Assembly: GCA_910585645.1 (NCBI GenBank)
Contig: CAJUFP010000087.1
Span: 1-21,419, forward strand
Reading direction: 5' to 3'
Source: an uncultured Hungatella sp.
GTDB taxonomy: Bacteria; Bacillota; Clostridia; Lachnospirales; Lachnospiraceae
Length of the DNA stretch: 21,419 bases
In this document: positions 14,165 through 21,419 of the stretch, in pieces
How the letters are laid out: the number at the start of each line of letters is the position of its first letter
How positions within the stretch are numbered: position 1 is the stretch's first letter
The notes under the pieces: generated by a model
The model's input: only the letters and a program-made list of their open reading frames with translations
The model's database searches: none
What the model was told of the DNA's origin: nothing
Program-made: the position numbers and the translations under genes

Positions 14165-15454
14165 CTACCATCTCCTCCCCCGATCTCTCCCGCAGTACCA
14201 CGCCATCCCACCGGTCACGGCAAAGTAAAACCAGGTGGTGGGGTTGCTAAACCAGGTAGTGAAAAACGACAGCATCATATAGACCGCCATCTGCCCGTAG
14301 AGCACATACCACATAGGGTTCTGGCTCTTGCCGTTTTTTAGGGCGTTCACCAGCCAAAAAGCCGCCAGTCCCAGAAGGCAGGAAAGCACAAAGACCCCAA
14401 AAATACCGAAATCATAGTAGGCGTCATAAAACAAGGTTACTGTGGTCAGCTCCGTCTTGGTCACATACAGAGGAAAACTGATGAGATAGGGAAATACAAA
14501 CTTAAGCCCGGTCAGGGCCCACACCGGAAACAGCATCCGGATCCCCAGGGTATGCCTTGGCAGCGCCTCCACCAGACAGTCAAAGTTCTCATAATTGTTG
14601 GCAATATAGATATATGGCTGGGAAATAAAAACAGGCATCCCGCTGTTTTTCATCTCAAAGATCCCGTTGAGATACGCCGCGTCATGGCTCCTGGCAATGG
14701 TCAGGATCACATAGAACGGGAGCACGGCCAAAAACAGGGCCGGGATCACCCAGGGACTCATCCGTCTATAGTAGGCTCCAAAGGTAAAGCAGGCCAAAAG
14801 CACTGCAAAGATCAGCTGAAACCTGGATACGCACAGAATGGGGATTGCCAGGGATATGATGGTCATCAGCCCGGCCATTACATTTCTGTAACGCCGTCTG
14901 CTGCCGCCCTCCAGAAAAAACAGAACCGCAAGGGAAGGCACCAACACGCAGGACACCGTAAAATAGTGAACGCCTGTCAGGTGGAACTCCGAATAGGCGT
15001 GGGGCACCCCTTTGACAAAAAAGGGGATGTATTTCAGCACAGACGCCTCCAAAACAAAGGCAGCCCCGGAAACGGCAGTCACTGCCTCCATACATCGAAA
15101 CAGAGGGCGCGCGGCCCCGTTTGCCGCCTGCTTTCTTCTGCTATAGCCCTCCCCCAGCAGCCGGTCCGCCAGCTCAAAGGTCCACCAGAAACCGGACAGC
15201 GCCACATAAAAACACGCCCAGGTCAAAAGACTCCAGCTGCTCTGAAGATTGCTCAGTTTCAGACATGCCATGGCCTGCCCACCTGTCCAGAAGGCGCAAA
15301 ACACCCCCCGCAGATGGACCAGATTGCCGGATTTATGATAATCTTTATAATATAAATAACCGGCTGCCAGAAACAGGACCCCGCCGGACAAAAGATACCA
15401 TCCCATGCGGGCAAATCCATAGCTGGCAGCATAGCAGATACTATAACCTAACAT
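14165..15454 (-). CDS. Oligosaccharide-repeat-unit-polymerase-like membrane protein (Wzy/O-antigen-polymerase type)
   Basis: The 429-residue product is almost entirely hydrophobic, with roughly 11-12 predicted membrane helices. It has a long loop in the second half containing YIYIANNYENFDCLVEALP and then PVWALTG and YYDFGIFGVF. This arrangement, with a 'xxNxYxNF' loop, is typical of oligosaccharide repeat unit polymerases that join lipid-linked repeats outside the membrane. The frame starts further upstream (TTG 15508), but ATG 15454 has an AAAGGA site and begins directly before the first helix. No glycosyltransferases, Wzx or chain-length regulator lie nearby, so its substrate is unknown and it may serve a locus elsewhere. 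The gap to ptsI (15455-15578) shows no terminator. Confidence 0.75.
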   Translation of the reverse strand: MLGYSICYAASYGFARMGWYLLSGGVLFLAAGYLYYKDYHKSGNLVHLRGVFCAFWTGGQAMACLKLSNLQSSWSLLTWACFYVALSGFWWTFELADRLLGEGYSRRKQAANGAARPLFRCMEAVTAVSGAAFVLEASVLKYIPFFVKGVPHAYSEFHLTGVHYFTVSCVLVPSLAVLFFLEGGSRRRYRNVMAGLMTIISLAIPILCVSRFQLIFAVLLACFTFGAYYRRMSPWVIPALFLAVLPFYVILTIARSHDAAYLNGIFEMKNSGMPVFISQPYIYIANNYENFDCLVEALPRHTLGIRMLFPVWALTGLKFVFPYLISFPLYVTKTELTTVTLFYDAYYDFGIFGVFVLSCLLGLAAFWLVNALKNGKSQNPMWYVLYGQMAVYMMLSFFTTWFSNPTTWFYFAVTGGMAWYCGRDRGRRW

Positions 15455-15578
15455 ATTCTCTCTGTCCTTTGTGTTATGTCGTCGGCCCCTCCTGGGGGAC
15501 GTCCGCAAAGCGCCCTGTACACGTTGCGGTCATCCCCCGAAAGTATGCCTTTGCCTGCCGCCTGTGGAGGAATCGCTG

Positions 15579-17291
15579 TTACTGATTCACAAACTCCTTC
15601 ATGTAAGCTTCCACTTCTTTTGCCGTCACAAAACTCATGGCCTTATCCGCCACTGCCTGCAATTCCTCGCTGCTGTAGCCTGTGATCATCTTTCTGGATT
15701 TCAGGATCGCGGACGCGCTCATACTAAACTCGTTTAACCCAAAGGCCAGCAGAAGCGGGATCATCAGCGGATCGCTGGCCGCCTCGCCGCACATGCCCAC
15801 CATGATGCCAGCCTCGCGGCCGCACTTGATGATGTTGCGGATGCTGCGGAGCACAGCCGGGTTGAAGGTGGAGTACAGGTAGGAGATCTTCTCATTGCCT
15901 CTGTCCACGGACATGGTGTACTGGGTCAGGTCGTTGGTACCGATGCTGAAGAAATCAACCTCCTTGGCAAATACGTCCGCCATCAGGGAAGCAGCCGCCG
16001 TCTCCACCATAATACCGATCTGAATGTTCTTATTATAGGGGATATCCTTGCGGTCCAGCTCATTCTTGATATCCTCGATCAGAGCCTTGGCCTCCCGGAT
16101 CTCGTCAATACAGGTGATCATGGGGATCATGATCTTGATGCCGCCAAAGGCGCTGGCCCGAAGCAGAGCCCGAAGCTGGGGGCGGTAGATATCCTCTTTC
16201 CGGTCCAGGCACAGACGGATGGCCCGGTAGCCCAAAAATGGATTCTCATCCTTTGCAAGGCCCATATACGGGATCTCCTTGTCGCCGCCGATATCCAGGG
16301 TACGGATGATCACCGGCTTGCCGGACAGACCTTCCGCCACCTTCTTGTAAGCCTCAAACTGCTCCTCCTCCGTAGGCATGGAGGTGCGGTCCATAAACAA
16401 AAACTCCGTGCGGAACAGGCCCACGCCCTCTCCGTCGTACTCCAGGACTTTGGCCAGATCGTCGGGATTGCCGATGTTGGCCACCAGCTCGATATGCACG
16501 CCGTCCTTGGTCACGGTGGGCACGCCTTTGAACCGCTCCAGATCCTTCTTCTCCTGCAAAAAGCTCTCCCTCTTGGCTGTGTACTCCTTCATCTCCTCGT
16601 CGGTAGGATTCACGATGACGATTCCTTCGCCGCCGTCCAGAACAATGGCGTCGCCCTCCCCGATCTGATCCATGACGTTGCTCACAGCCACCACAGCCGG
16701 GATCTCCAGAGCCCTTGCCAGGATGGCGCTGTGGGAAGTCTTGCCCCCCAGCTCTGTCACGATACCGGTTACATTGGCCGGATTGATGCCGGCTGTCATA
16801 GACGGAGTCAGGTCCTTGGCCACGATGACGCTGCCCTCAGGCAGAGAGGCGATATCCACCGGCTTGATGCCCTGGAGCGTCTGCTGCAGGCGGGTCTTGA
16901 TATCCCTCATATCCGTGGCTCTCTGCTGCATCAGCTCGTCGTCCATAGCCGCAAATACATCCGCGTAAGTGGTACAGGTAGTCTCGATGGCATACTCGCT
17001 GCACACGCCGTCTCTCTTGATGGCCTCCTCGATCTCCCCGGTCAGCATGGGATCTGCCAGAAGCATCAGATGTCCCTGCATGATCTCCGCTTCCTTCTCG
17101 CCTACTCTGGTGGCAAGGGTCTCTTCCAGAGCCTTTGTCTGAGCCACCGTGTCTGCCAGCGCCCCCCTGAAACGGGTAACCTCCGTCTCCACGCTGGCAA
17201 CCTTGTCCGGGCGGATCACCATCTCCACCTCTTTGATGATGGCCGCCTTGCCGATGCCGATTCCTGCTGACGCATTTGTTCCCTTAAACAT
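15579..17291 (-). CDS. ptsI: PTS Enzyme I, phosphoenolpyruvate-protein phosphotransferase
   Basis: The 570-residue cytoplasmic enzyme takes phosphate from phosphoenolpyruvate and passes it to HPr, the first step for all PTS sugars. The N-terminal HPr-binding and phosphohistidine domains contain GGKTSHSAILAR with the phosphorylated His187. The C-terminal PEP-binding barrel contains GVGLFRTEFLFM, RTLDIGGDKE, NPFLGYRAIR, MVETAAAS, FFSIGTNDLTQY and the active-site Cys segment VGMCGEAASD. Length is normal (about 570-575). ATG 17291 is preceded by GGAGGGG. It is 42 bp after ptsH and presumably on the same transcript. Confidence 0.97.
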   Translation of the reverse strand: MFKGTNASAGIGIGKAAIIKEVEMVIRPDKVASVETEVTRFRGALADTVAQTKALEETLATRVGEKEAEIMQGHLMLLADPMLTGEIEEAIKRDGVCSEYAIETTCTTYADVFAAMDDELMQQRATDMRDIKTRLQQTLQGIKPVDIASLPEGSVIVAKDLTPSMTAGINPANVTGIVTELGGKTSHSAILARALEIPAVVAVSNVMDQIGEGDAIVLDGGEGIVIVNPTDEEMKEYTAKRESFLQEKKDLERFKGVPTVTKDGVHIELVANIGNPDDLAKVLEYDGEGVGLFRTEFLFMDRTSMPTEEEQFEAYKKVAEGLSGKPVIIRTLDIGGDKEIPYMGLAKDENPFLGYRAIRLCLDRKEDIYRPQLRALLRASAFGGIKIMIPMITCIDEIREAKALIEDIKNELDRKDIPYNKNIQIGIMVETAAASLMADVFAKEVDFFSIGTNDLTQYTMSVDRGNEKISYLYSTFNPAVLRSIRNIIKCGREAGIMVGMCGEAASDPLMIPLLLAFGLNEFSMSASAILKSRKMITGYSSEELQAVADKAMSFVTAKEVEAYMKEFVNQ

Positions 17292-17333
17292 AATGCTTTC
17301 CCCTCCTTGAAGTTAGTGTAATGTTTTGTTTTG

Positions 17334-17600
17334 TTATTCTCCCAGGCCTTCTTCTACGACCCTGATCATGGAATCCAAAGCCTCCTGCTCGTCCTCTCCC
17401 TCGCAGATGAACTCAATCTCGTCCCCACTTTTTACACAGGCTCCCAGAACACTTAAAACGCTTTTCGCGTTAGCCGTGGCATCGTCGTCTGTACGAAACT
17501 GAATCCTGGATTTGTAAAGAATCGCTTTATTACAAAGAATCCCTGCCGGCCTTAAATGCAGTCCGGTCAGATTCCTGATCACTACTTTGGCTGTTACCAT
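17334..17600 (-). CDS. ptsH: HPr phosphocarrier protein
   Basis: The 88-residue product is the small PTS relay protein between Enzyme I and the sugar-specific EII complexes. The active-site His15 is in TGLHLRPAG, where most HPr have GLHARPA(T/S). Ser47 in NAKSVLSVLG aligns with the regulatory Ser46 that HPr kinase phosphorylates for carbon catabolite control; the usual segment is KSIMGVMSL. The C-terminal EALDSMIRVVEEG helix is typical. Its ATG (17600) lies inside the end of cdaR: the genes overlap by 7 bp (ATGGTAA contains both start and stop), and the ribosome site GGGGGAGG is inside cdaR. Translational coupling is likely. Confidence 0.93.
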   Translation of the reverse strand: MVTAKVVIRNLTGLHLRPAGILCNKAILYKSRIQFRTDDDATANAKSVLSVLGACVKSGDEIEFICEGEDEQEALDSMIRVVEEGLGE

Positions 17601-18928
17601 AAGCCTCCCCCTTCCTCTTCCCCTGTGGTCTCGCTTTCCTCTGCCGCGATCTCATCTCCGTCAGGGCTCCCCGGCCCCTCTTCCCCTTTTCGGGTAATGG
17701 AAAGCTGTATCCTGTCAGAACCTACCCACTCAAACCCTTCGGGAAGGTCTGCCTGTATCTCCACCGCGGCCGTACCCTCTTCCAGTCCTGTAACATCCAC
17801 ACGGCCCGATATGGAGCCCGGCCCGATGCTGTCCAGATCTTCCGCCAGTCCCTGTATCCGCACATTGGCCTTGTCTGTCAGGAACTGGTATTCCAACTCC
17901 TCCGACGCCCCCAGAAGCTCCAGCCCGTCTGTGTCAAAGGTAAGAGTCCTCTGGACCAAAGGCTCCACCCGCATGGTGATGGTGGCTATGGACGGCGCGT
18001 CCTTTGTGATGCTTATATTATCCGGCAGAAGCTTTGCCAGGTCAACCTCAACGGTCACGTCGGCCGTGGCGCCCTGGATGTTCAGCAGTTCTCCCGGGAT
18101 CACCAGAGTGCTCACGGACGCGAGAACGGACTTTAACCCCTCCACCGGCACGGACCTGATATCGCTGTCCACCCCTGTAAACCTGTAACCTGTGGCAACC
18201 TCTCCTGTTATCTGGAAGTCCAGTCCCAGAGTCTTCACCTTTAAGACATTGACCTGATACTCAGCCTCCGACCGGCTAAGGCTTACCTCATCCATAAGAT
18301 CCGGCTGCTGATTGCCGTTGGCGTCATAGAGCATGATCCCCGTTCCCCCGGACACGTCCCCGCCGGCGCCGGACATGTCGATCTCCACTCCCACGGAACT
18401 GATCTGTCCCACCACGGACACCGGGCCTGTGACATAGATCTGCTCCGGCCTTACCTTTATGCTGCCAATGGCGTAACCTTCTTCCACCTCCCCGCTTATA
18501 CGGGGTATAATGTCAAATCTCTTTCGCTGCAATTCCTCGGTCTGGATCCGCACCACCCCGGGCTTTGTCTCCGGAGCGCCCTCGATTATGGCCCGGATCT
18601 CCCGGTTGGCGATCTCCACGTTCACAGGAATGGAGCCTGTCACATCGTAAAGATTGGCCAGGTCCGCAAAAGCGTAAAAATCGCTGCTCTTGATCCGGTA
18701 GCGGTCCCGGCTTCTCACCTGATAGGTTACAGTCACTGACTTCTTACCCACCACCTCATAGGTCAGATCCGCCTTGGTCAGAATATCTTCATTTATCATC
18801 TCCACAGGGACTTCCACCGTGCTCTCCACCAGAGGATTCACCACATCCACCACCATAAACCAGCCGATGATCGCCAGGGCGATAGACAAAAATTTCAGTC
18901 CCAGGTTATTTGTCAGTTTTTCTTTCAT
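17594..18928 (-). CDS. cdaR: CdaR/YbbR-domain regulator of the CdaA diadenylate cyclase
   Basis: The 444-residue protein has one N-terminal membrane helix (about 8-28, NLGLKFLSIALAIIGWFMV) and a long extracytoplasmic part. That part consists of repeated YbbR-type beta units; the length fits four. Each starts with a pattern like 'V.V.V....I.....Y' and contains GY-x-(I/F) turns (VEEGYAIGSIKV, VATGYRFTGV, LPEGFEWVGS). In Firmicutes this protein binds CdaA and tunes c-di-AMP synthesis. The tail (from about 420) is acidic and Glu/Gly-rich. It begins at ATG 18928, with GGGAAGG upstream, inside the last codons of cdaA (23-bp overlap). glmM, the usual next gene in many Firmicutes, is absent here and ptsH follows. 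Confidence 0.92.
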   Translation of the reverse strand: MKEKLTNNLGLKFLSIALAIIGWFMVVDVVNPLVESTVEVPVEMINEDILTKADLTYEVVGKKSVTVTYQVRSRDRYRIKSSDFYAFADLANLYDVTGSIPVNVEIANREIRAIIEGAPETKPGVVRIQTEELQRKRFDIIPRISGEVEEGYAIGSIKVRPEQIYVTGPVSVVGQISSVGVEIDMSGAGGDVSGGTGIMLYDANGNQQPDLMDEVSLSRSEAEYQVNVLKVKTLGLDFQITGEVATGYRFTGVDSDIRSVPVEGLKSVLASVSTLVIPGELLNIQGATADVTVEVDLAKLLPDNISITKDAPSIATITMRVEPLVQRTLTFDTDGLELLGASEELEYQFLTDKANVRIQGLAEDLDSIGPGSISGRVDVTGLEEGTAAVEIQADLPEGFEWVGSDRIQLSITRKGEEGPGSPDGDEIAAEESETTGEEEGGGLW

Positions 18929-19778
18929 CTTTCTGCCTTCCCTTCCATAGCTTGAACCGGCCGCCGGATTCCTCCTGCACGAAAAGCCCTTTCAGCTCTT
19001 GGCTTAGGGAGTCCGCGTCATCCATCCTCCTTAAAGCCCCATGCTCAGCCAAAGACACCCGGCCTGTCTCCTCCGAGACCACGATGGTAAGGCTGTCCGT
19101 CACCTCGCTGATGCCCACAGCCGCCCGATGCCGCGTCCCCAGGGCCTTGTTGATGCTGTCATTGTCCGACAGGGGCAGATAGCAGGTAGCCGCCGCCACC
19201 CGGTTCCCCCGGATCACCACAGCGCCGTCATGGAGAGGCGTATTGTGCTCAAAAATATTGATCAGCAGCTGACTGGTAACCAGTCCGTCAACCTCAATCC
19301 CCGTCCGCTCGATGTCTTTTAACGGGGCCCCTCTCTCAATGACCATCAGGGCTCCTGTCTTAACTTTCGCCATCTCAAAGGAGGCGCGGGTCAGCTCGCT
19401 GACAGTCTTCTCCGAAAAACCGGTATTTTGCTTGGAATCGTCAAACGGAAGCAGGATACTGACAAGATTCTTGCTTCCCAGCTGCTCCAAAGCCCTCCGA
19501 AGCTCCGGCTGGAAGATAATGACCAGGGCCGTGGTGGCCACTAAAGCCGTCTTCTCCAGGATCCACATGATGGTGTCCAGTCTCAATATATATGTCAATA
19601 TGGCAAAAACCAGGATGAACACCAGACCTTTTAAAAGCGTCCACGCCCTGGTGTTCTTGATCCACAGAAGGATCTCATAGATCAAAAACGCGATGATGAT
19701 GATCTCAACAATATTCATATATGTAATCTTTGGCAAAAAAGACATCCAGCTGTGAAACATCCCAAAAATATCTGCCAT
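18906..19778 (-). CDS. cdaA: Diadenylate cyclase CdaA (c-di-AMP synthase)
   Basis: The 290-residue enzyme makes cyclic di-AMP from two ATP at the membrane. Three helices fill about residues 20-90, followed by the DAC domain. DAC signatures are PLHDGAVVIR (DGA at 184-186) and GTRHRAAVG (214-218), together with FEHNTPLHDGAV and the late IVVSEETG. Length matches CdaA (about 275-295) rather than DisA. The frame has an ATG five codons upstream (19793), but GGAGGTGAGG sits correctly for ATG 19778. It overlaps cdaR by 23 bp and follows the unknown membrane protein gene by 50 bp. Confidence 0.95.
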   Translation of the reverse strand: MADIFGMFHSWMSFLPKITYMNIVEIIIIAFLIYEILLWIKNTRAWTLLKGLVFILVFAILTYILRLDTIMWILEKTALVATTALVIIFQPELRRALEQLGSKNLVSILLPFDDSKQNTGFSEKTVSELTRASFEMAKVKTGALMVIERGAPLKDIERTGIEVDGLVTSQLLINIFEHNTPLHDGAVVIRGNRVAAATCYLPLSDNDSINKALGTRHRAAVGISEVTDSLTIVVSEETGRVSLAEHGALRRMDDADSLSQELKGLFVQEESGGRFKLWKGRQKDERKTDK

Positions 19779-19828
19779 ATCCTCACCTCCCATTCCATTC
19801 CTATTCTTTTTCGCGGGGAGCGGTTATC

Positions 19829-20776
19829 CTAAAACTCCCTGCGCCGATTCCTGGTGGAATTAATCTTCTGCACCTTCACATCCGGCGCCGACACCGTGAT
19901 CTTTGGAACCGCCTTCACATAGTAATAGTAGTCGTCATCCTGAAACTGTATATATTCCGTCCTGCTGTAATCTACCGCGAACACGAAAAAATTGTACACA
20001 GCCGCCAGGATCATAGCCGCGATCATGCCTATGAGCAGCTCCACCATAGGCACGGAAACATCGAACATAAAATCGCCCACAAAGATCACCATCAGCTGGG
20101 TCATAGCCCCCGCCACAATGGCGATATGCCAGGCATAGTCCACGGATAGGGTGCGGATCAGATACACCACTAAAATCCCCGCCGCAAAAGCGATGATCAT
20201 CACAACCATCACCCGGTTACTCATCATATTCTTAATAATCTGCACATATTTCTGCGTAATATCCAGCGCGGCGTCATTGGTCAAAACGCCTGCGTTCTGC
20301 TTTACGTACTGAATAATATAGTAGACAAACACGCCGCAGCTCACAGGCACCACGCCTGCCAGGCCTCCGGACAATCCCACCAAAAGAGGAATCACATAGG
20401 GGATCTTAAACTGAAAGAGCAGAGGCGTAAGCAAAAGCAGATACCCGTCCCCAGGCTGGAACCCGTAGTAAAGGATCGCCATCATCAAAAGGATCAGGGA
20501 TAAGATCAGCGCCAGCTCCAGAGAAACGCTGCTGATGTGGGCGACCAGCACAATGCCTGCCAAAAAAGATATGATGCTGTACGGCAGAAAAGAACACACC
20601 AGGGACATAGAAAGCCAGACCACAGGATTTTTCAGCTTCTCCATGTAGCCTATGCTACTGTTCAACATCCAAAATGCTGTCACACTCACCGCAAACTTTA
20701 CAAGCGCGTTCAAAACCGCGTCATATTTTCCATAAAAGGACCGCAACATCTCTCTGAATTCCAGGAGAGCCATCAT
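19829..20776 (-). CDS. Conserved-looking polytopic membrane protein of unknown function upstream of cdaA
   Basis: The 315-residue protein has about eight hydrophobic segments (first near 26-45, last near 240-265). A cytoplasmic-looking C-terminal tail follows, holding DDDYYYYVKAVPKITVSAP and ending in the basic RNRRREF. Residues 105-155 (YGFQPGDGYLLLLTPLLFQF, then VPLLVGLSGGLAGVVPVS) are Gly- and Pro-rich between helices, as in a channel or transporter core. I do not recognise a family. Its ATG overlaps the stop of the upstream gene by four bases (ATGA), and cdaA follows after about 50 bp. Obligate co-translation with the 139-residue protein suggests a two-part membrane complex; a role in c-di-AMP control or envelope function is inference only. 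Confidence 0.8.
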   Translation of the reverse strand: MMALLEFREMLRSFYGKYDAVLNALVKFAVSVTAFWMLNSSIGYMEKLKNPVVWLSMSLVCSFLPYSIISFLAGIVLVAHISSVSLELALILSLILLMMAILYYGFQPGDGYLLLLTPLLFQFKIPYVIPLLVGLSGGLAGVVPVSCGVFVYYIIQYVKQNAGVLTNDAALDITQKYVQIIKNMMSNRVMVVMIIAFAAGILVVYLIRTLSVDYAWHIAIVAGAMTQLMVIFVGDFMFDVSVPMVELLIGMIAAMILAAVYNFFVFAVDYSRTEYIQFQDDDYYYYVKAVPKITVSAPDVKVQKINSTRNRRREF

Positions 20777-21192
20777 GCCTTCCTACCTCCCTGTCCGTTT
20801 TTCCCCTGCATCTCATAGCGTTTCTCCAGTCTCTTCAGCTTCGCCACATAGACCTTCATCCCTCTGCTGGCATACTCATACCGTCTCCAGTATACCCAAT
20901 ACGTGATCAGCAGATAGACCGCCAGCCCCGCTAAATAAGCCCCTATATAGGTTTTCCCATATCCCGCGATCTCATTAAAATTCAGAGTCCCCAAAATATC
21001 CTCCGCCTTATAAAGCACCACCAAAGCCGTCCCCAACACCCAACAAAACGAAAACCCCAAAAACGACCTCAACAAATGCTTCCCTATATAATCACTCCGA
21101 AAATACCGATAAACCGGAAAGATCCTCTTCCCTTCCTTCTTCTCAAACATCCCGATACTGGTCATCAGCTTAAGCCTGTCCTCATTCAGCAC
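20773..21192 (-). CDS. Small two-helix membrane protein, unknown function, first gene of the operon
   Basis: The 139-residue product has a charged N-terminus (NEDRLKLMTSIGMFEKKEGK) with the pattern PVYRYFRSDYIGKHLL. Two membrane helices follow (about 45-65 and 82-102) and then a Lys/Arg-rich helix (RGMKVYVAKLKRLEKRYEMQ). I know no family. The frame reaches TTG 21234, but the promoter at 21238-21266 would start transcription at about that base. GTG 21192 is therefore preferred; ATG 21165, with AGGACAGG nine bases upstream, is the alternative. The stop overlaps the start of the 315-residue protein by four bases. The basic tail and short loops suggest an accessory subunit for that protein. Confidence 0.75.
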   Translation of the reverse strand: MLNEDRLKLMTSIGMFEKKEGKRIFPVYRYFRSDYIGKHLLRSFLGFSFCWVLGTALVVLYKAEDILGTLNFNEIAGYGKTYIGAYLAGLAVYLLITYWVYWRRYEYASRGMKVYVAKLKRLEKRYEMQGKNGQGGRKA

Positions 21193-21237
21193 CCTCTCAC
21201 CGCCATTCCATACACGATCTACAAGATATATCAACTT

Positions 21238-21266
21238 AGTATAGCATAAAATTTCCTTGCTGGCAA
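21238..21266 (-). promoter_or_regulatory. Promoter of the cdaA-cdaR-ptsH-ptsI operon
   Basis: On the minus strand TTGCCA (21261-21266), a 17-nt spacer and TATACT (21238-21243) form a strong sigma-A promoter. The predicted transcript start is about 21231, giving a leader of about 40 nt before GTG 21192. No other strong promoter was seen before 10965 on this strand. Confidence 0.8.
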
Positions 21267-21419
21267 TGAGGAGTACGGAAAAAAGAGGGTAGGAAAAGAC
21301 GGTAAGGTGCCTGTTGGGTTACAAATCATAGAGGATTGCTGAGTGAGTAAGGGCGACGGTTGTTGTGAAGCCAGGGAGGGAAGGGAGGCTGTGTGCCGTT
21401 CGGGTTCAGATATGCCAAA
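21267..21419. other. Purine-rich stretch upstream of the operon promoter, nothing recognised
   Basis: No gene, RNA or repeat is evident. The plus strand is purine-rich and all longer frames are broken. The neighbouring gene lies outside the window. Confidence 0.5.

Noticed and set aside
14552..15355. 267-codon plus-strand frame
   Set aside because: It is antisense to the polymerase-like membrane protein. Its Gln/Gly/His-rich product is typical of the reverse of a hydrophobic gene.
15455..15578. A 19-codon frame between ptsI and the polymerase-like gene
   Set aside because: The purine run touches the ATG directly with no spacing, and the product is too short and featureless to support.
16494..17270. 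258-codon plus-strand frame
   Set aside because: It is antisense to ptsI, which is certain from its motifs.
1..21419. CRISPR array, tRNA or rRNA genes
   Set aside because: No regularly spaced direct repeats, tRNA cloverleaf/TTCRA pattern or rRNA-like sequence was seen by eye.

Overview
The window looks like the chromosome of an anaerobic, spore-forming Firmicute, most likely a gut Lachnospiraceae (Clostridium cluster XIVa-like). The reasons are the TnpW/TnpX-type mobile element, a YtvI-like sporulation membrane protein, a SpoVB-like remnant, the cdaA-cdaR and ptsH-ptsI genes, strong Shine-Dalgarno sites with GTG and TTG starts, and a secreted protein with clostridial cell-wall-binding repeats. 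These are family-level inferences; no database was searched.

Layout. (1) Positions 1 to about 3738 are the right end of a mobile element that continues beyond the left edge. It carries a fragment resembling a DnaC/IstB-type ATPase, a secreted cell-wall-binding-repeat protein, a 500-bp gene-free stretch that seems to encode two divergent structured RNAs, a TnpW-like small protein and a TnpX-like large serine recombinase. (2) Positions 3739-7678 are the exposed part of a second, older element: a leftward cluster of one small protein and three large serine recombinases. The third recombinase was cut after about 58 codons where the first element integrated, so the two elements are nested. (3) Positions 8013-10199 hold a single-gene unit with its own near-consensus promoter and strong terminator. 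It encodes a flavinylated lipoprotein reductase of the fumarate-reductase-like (FMN-bind plus FAD-binding) family. (4) Positions 10200-10895 are the 3' part of a SpoVB/MATE-like flippase gene without its 5' half, so something inserted or was deleted here. (5) Positions 10965-21266 are chromosomal core, read leftward from one clear promoter at 21238-21266: two uncharacterised membrane proteins, cdaA, cdaR, ptsH, ptsI, an oligosaccharide-polymerase-like membrane protein, hisC, a YtvI/AI-2E family transporter and a GH25-like protein, ending at a strong inverted repeat.

How it works together. The core operon joins c-di-AMP synthesis (CdaA and its regulator CdaR) with the general PTS phosphorelay (HPr, Enzyme I); cdaR and ptsH overlap, so the two systems are probably co-expressed. 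The left half is a hot spot where mobile elements have stacked next to this core. The least explained items are the divergent RNA pair, the recombinase trio broken by another recombinase element, the reductase with a non-canonical substrate pocket, the GH25 protein with substituted catalytic residues, and the two unknown membrane proteins heading the c-di-AMP/PTS operon.
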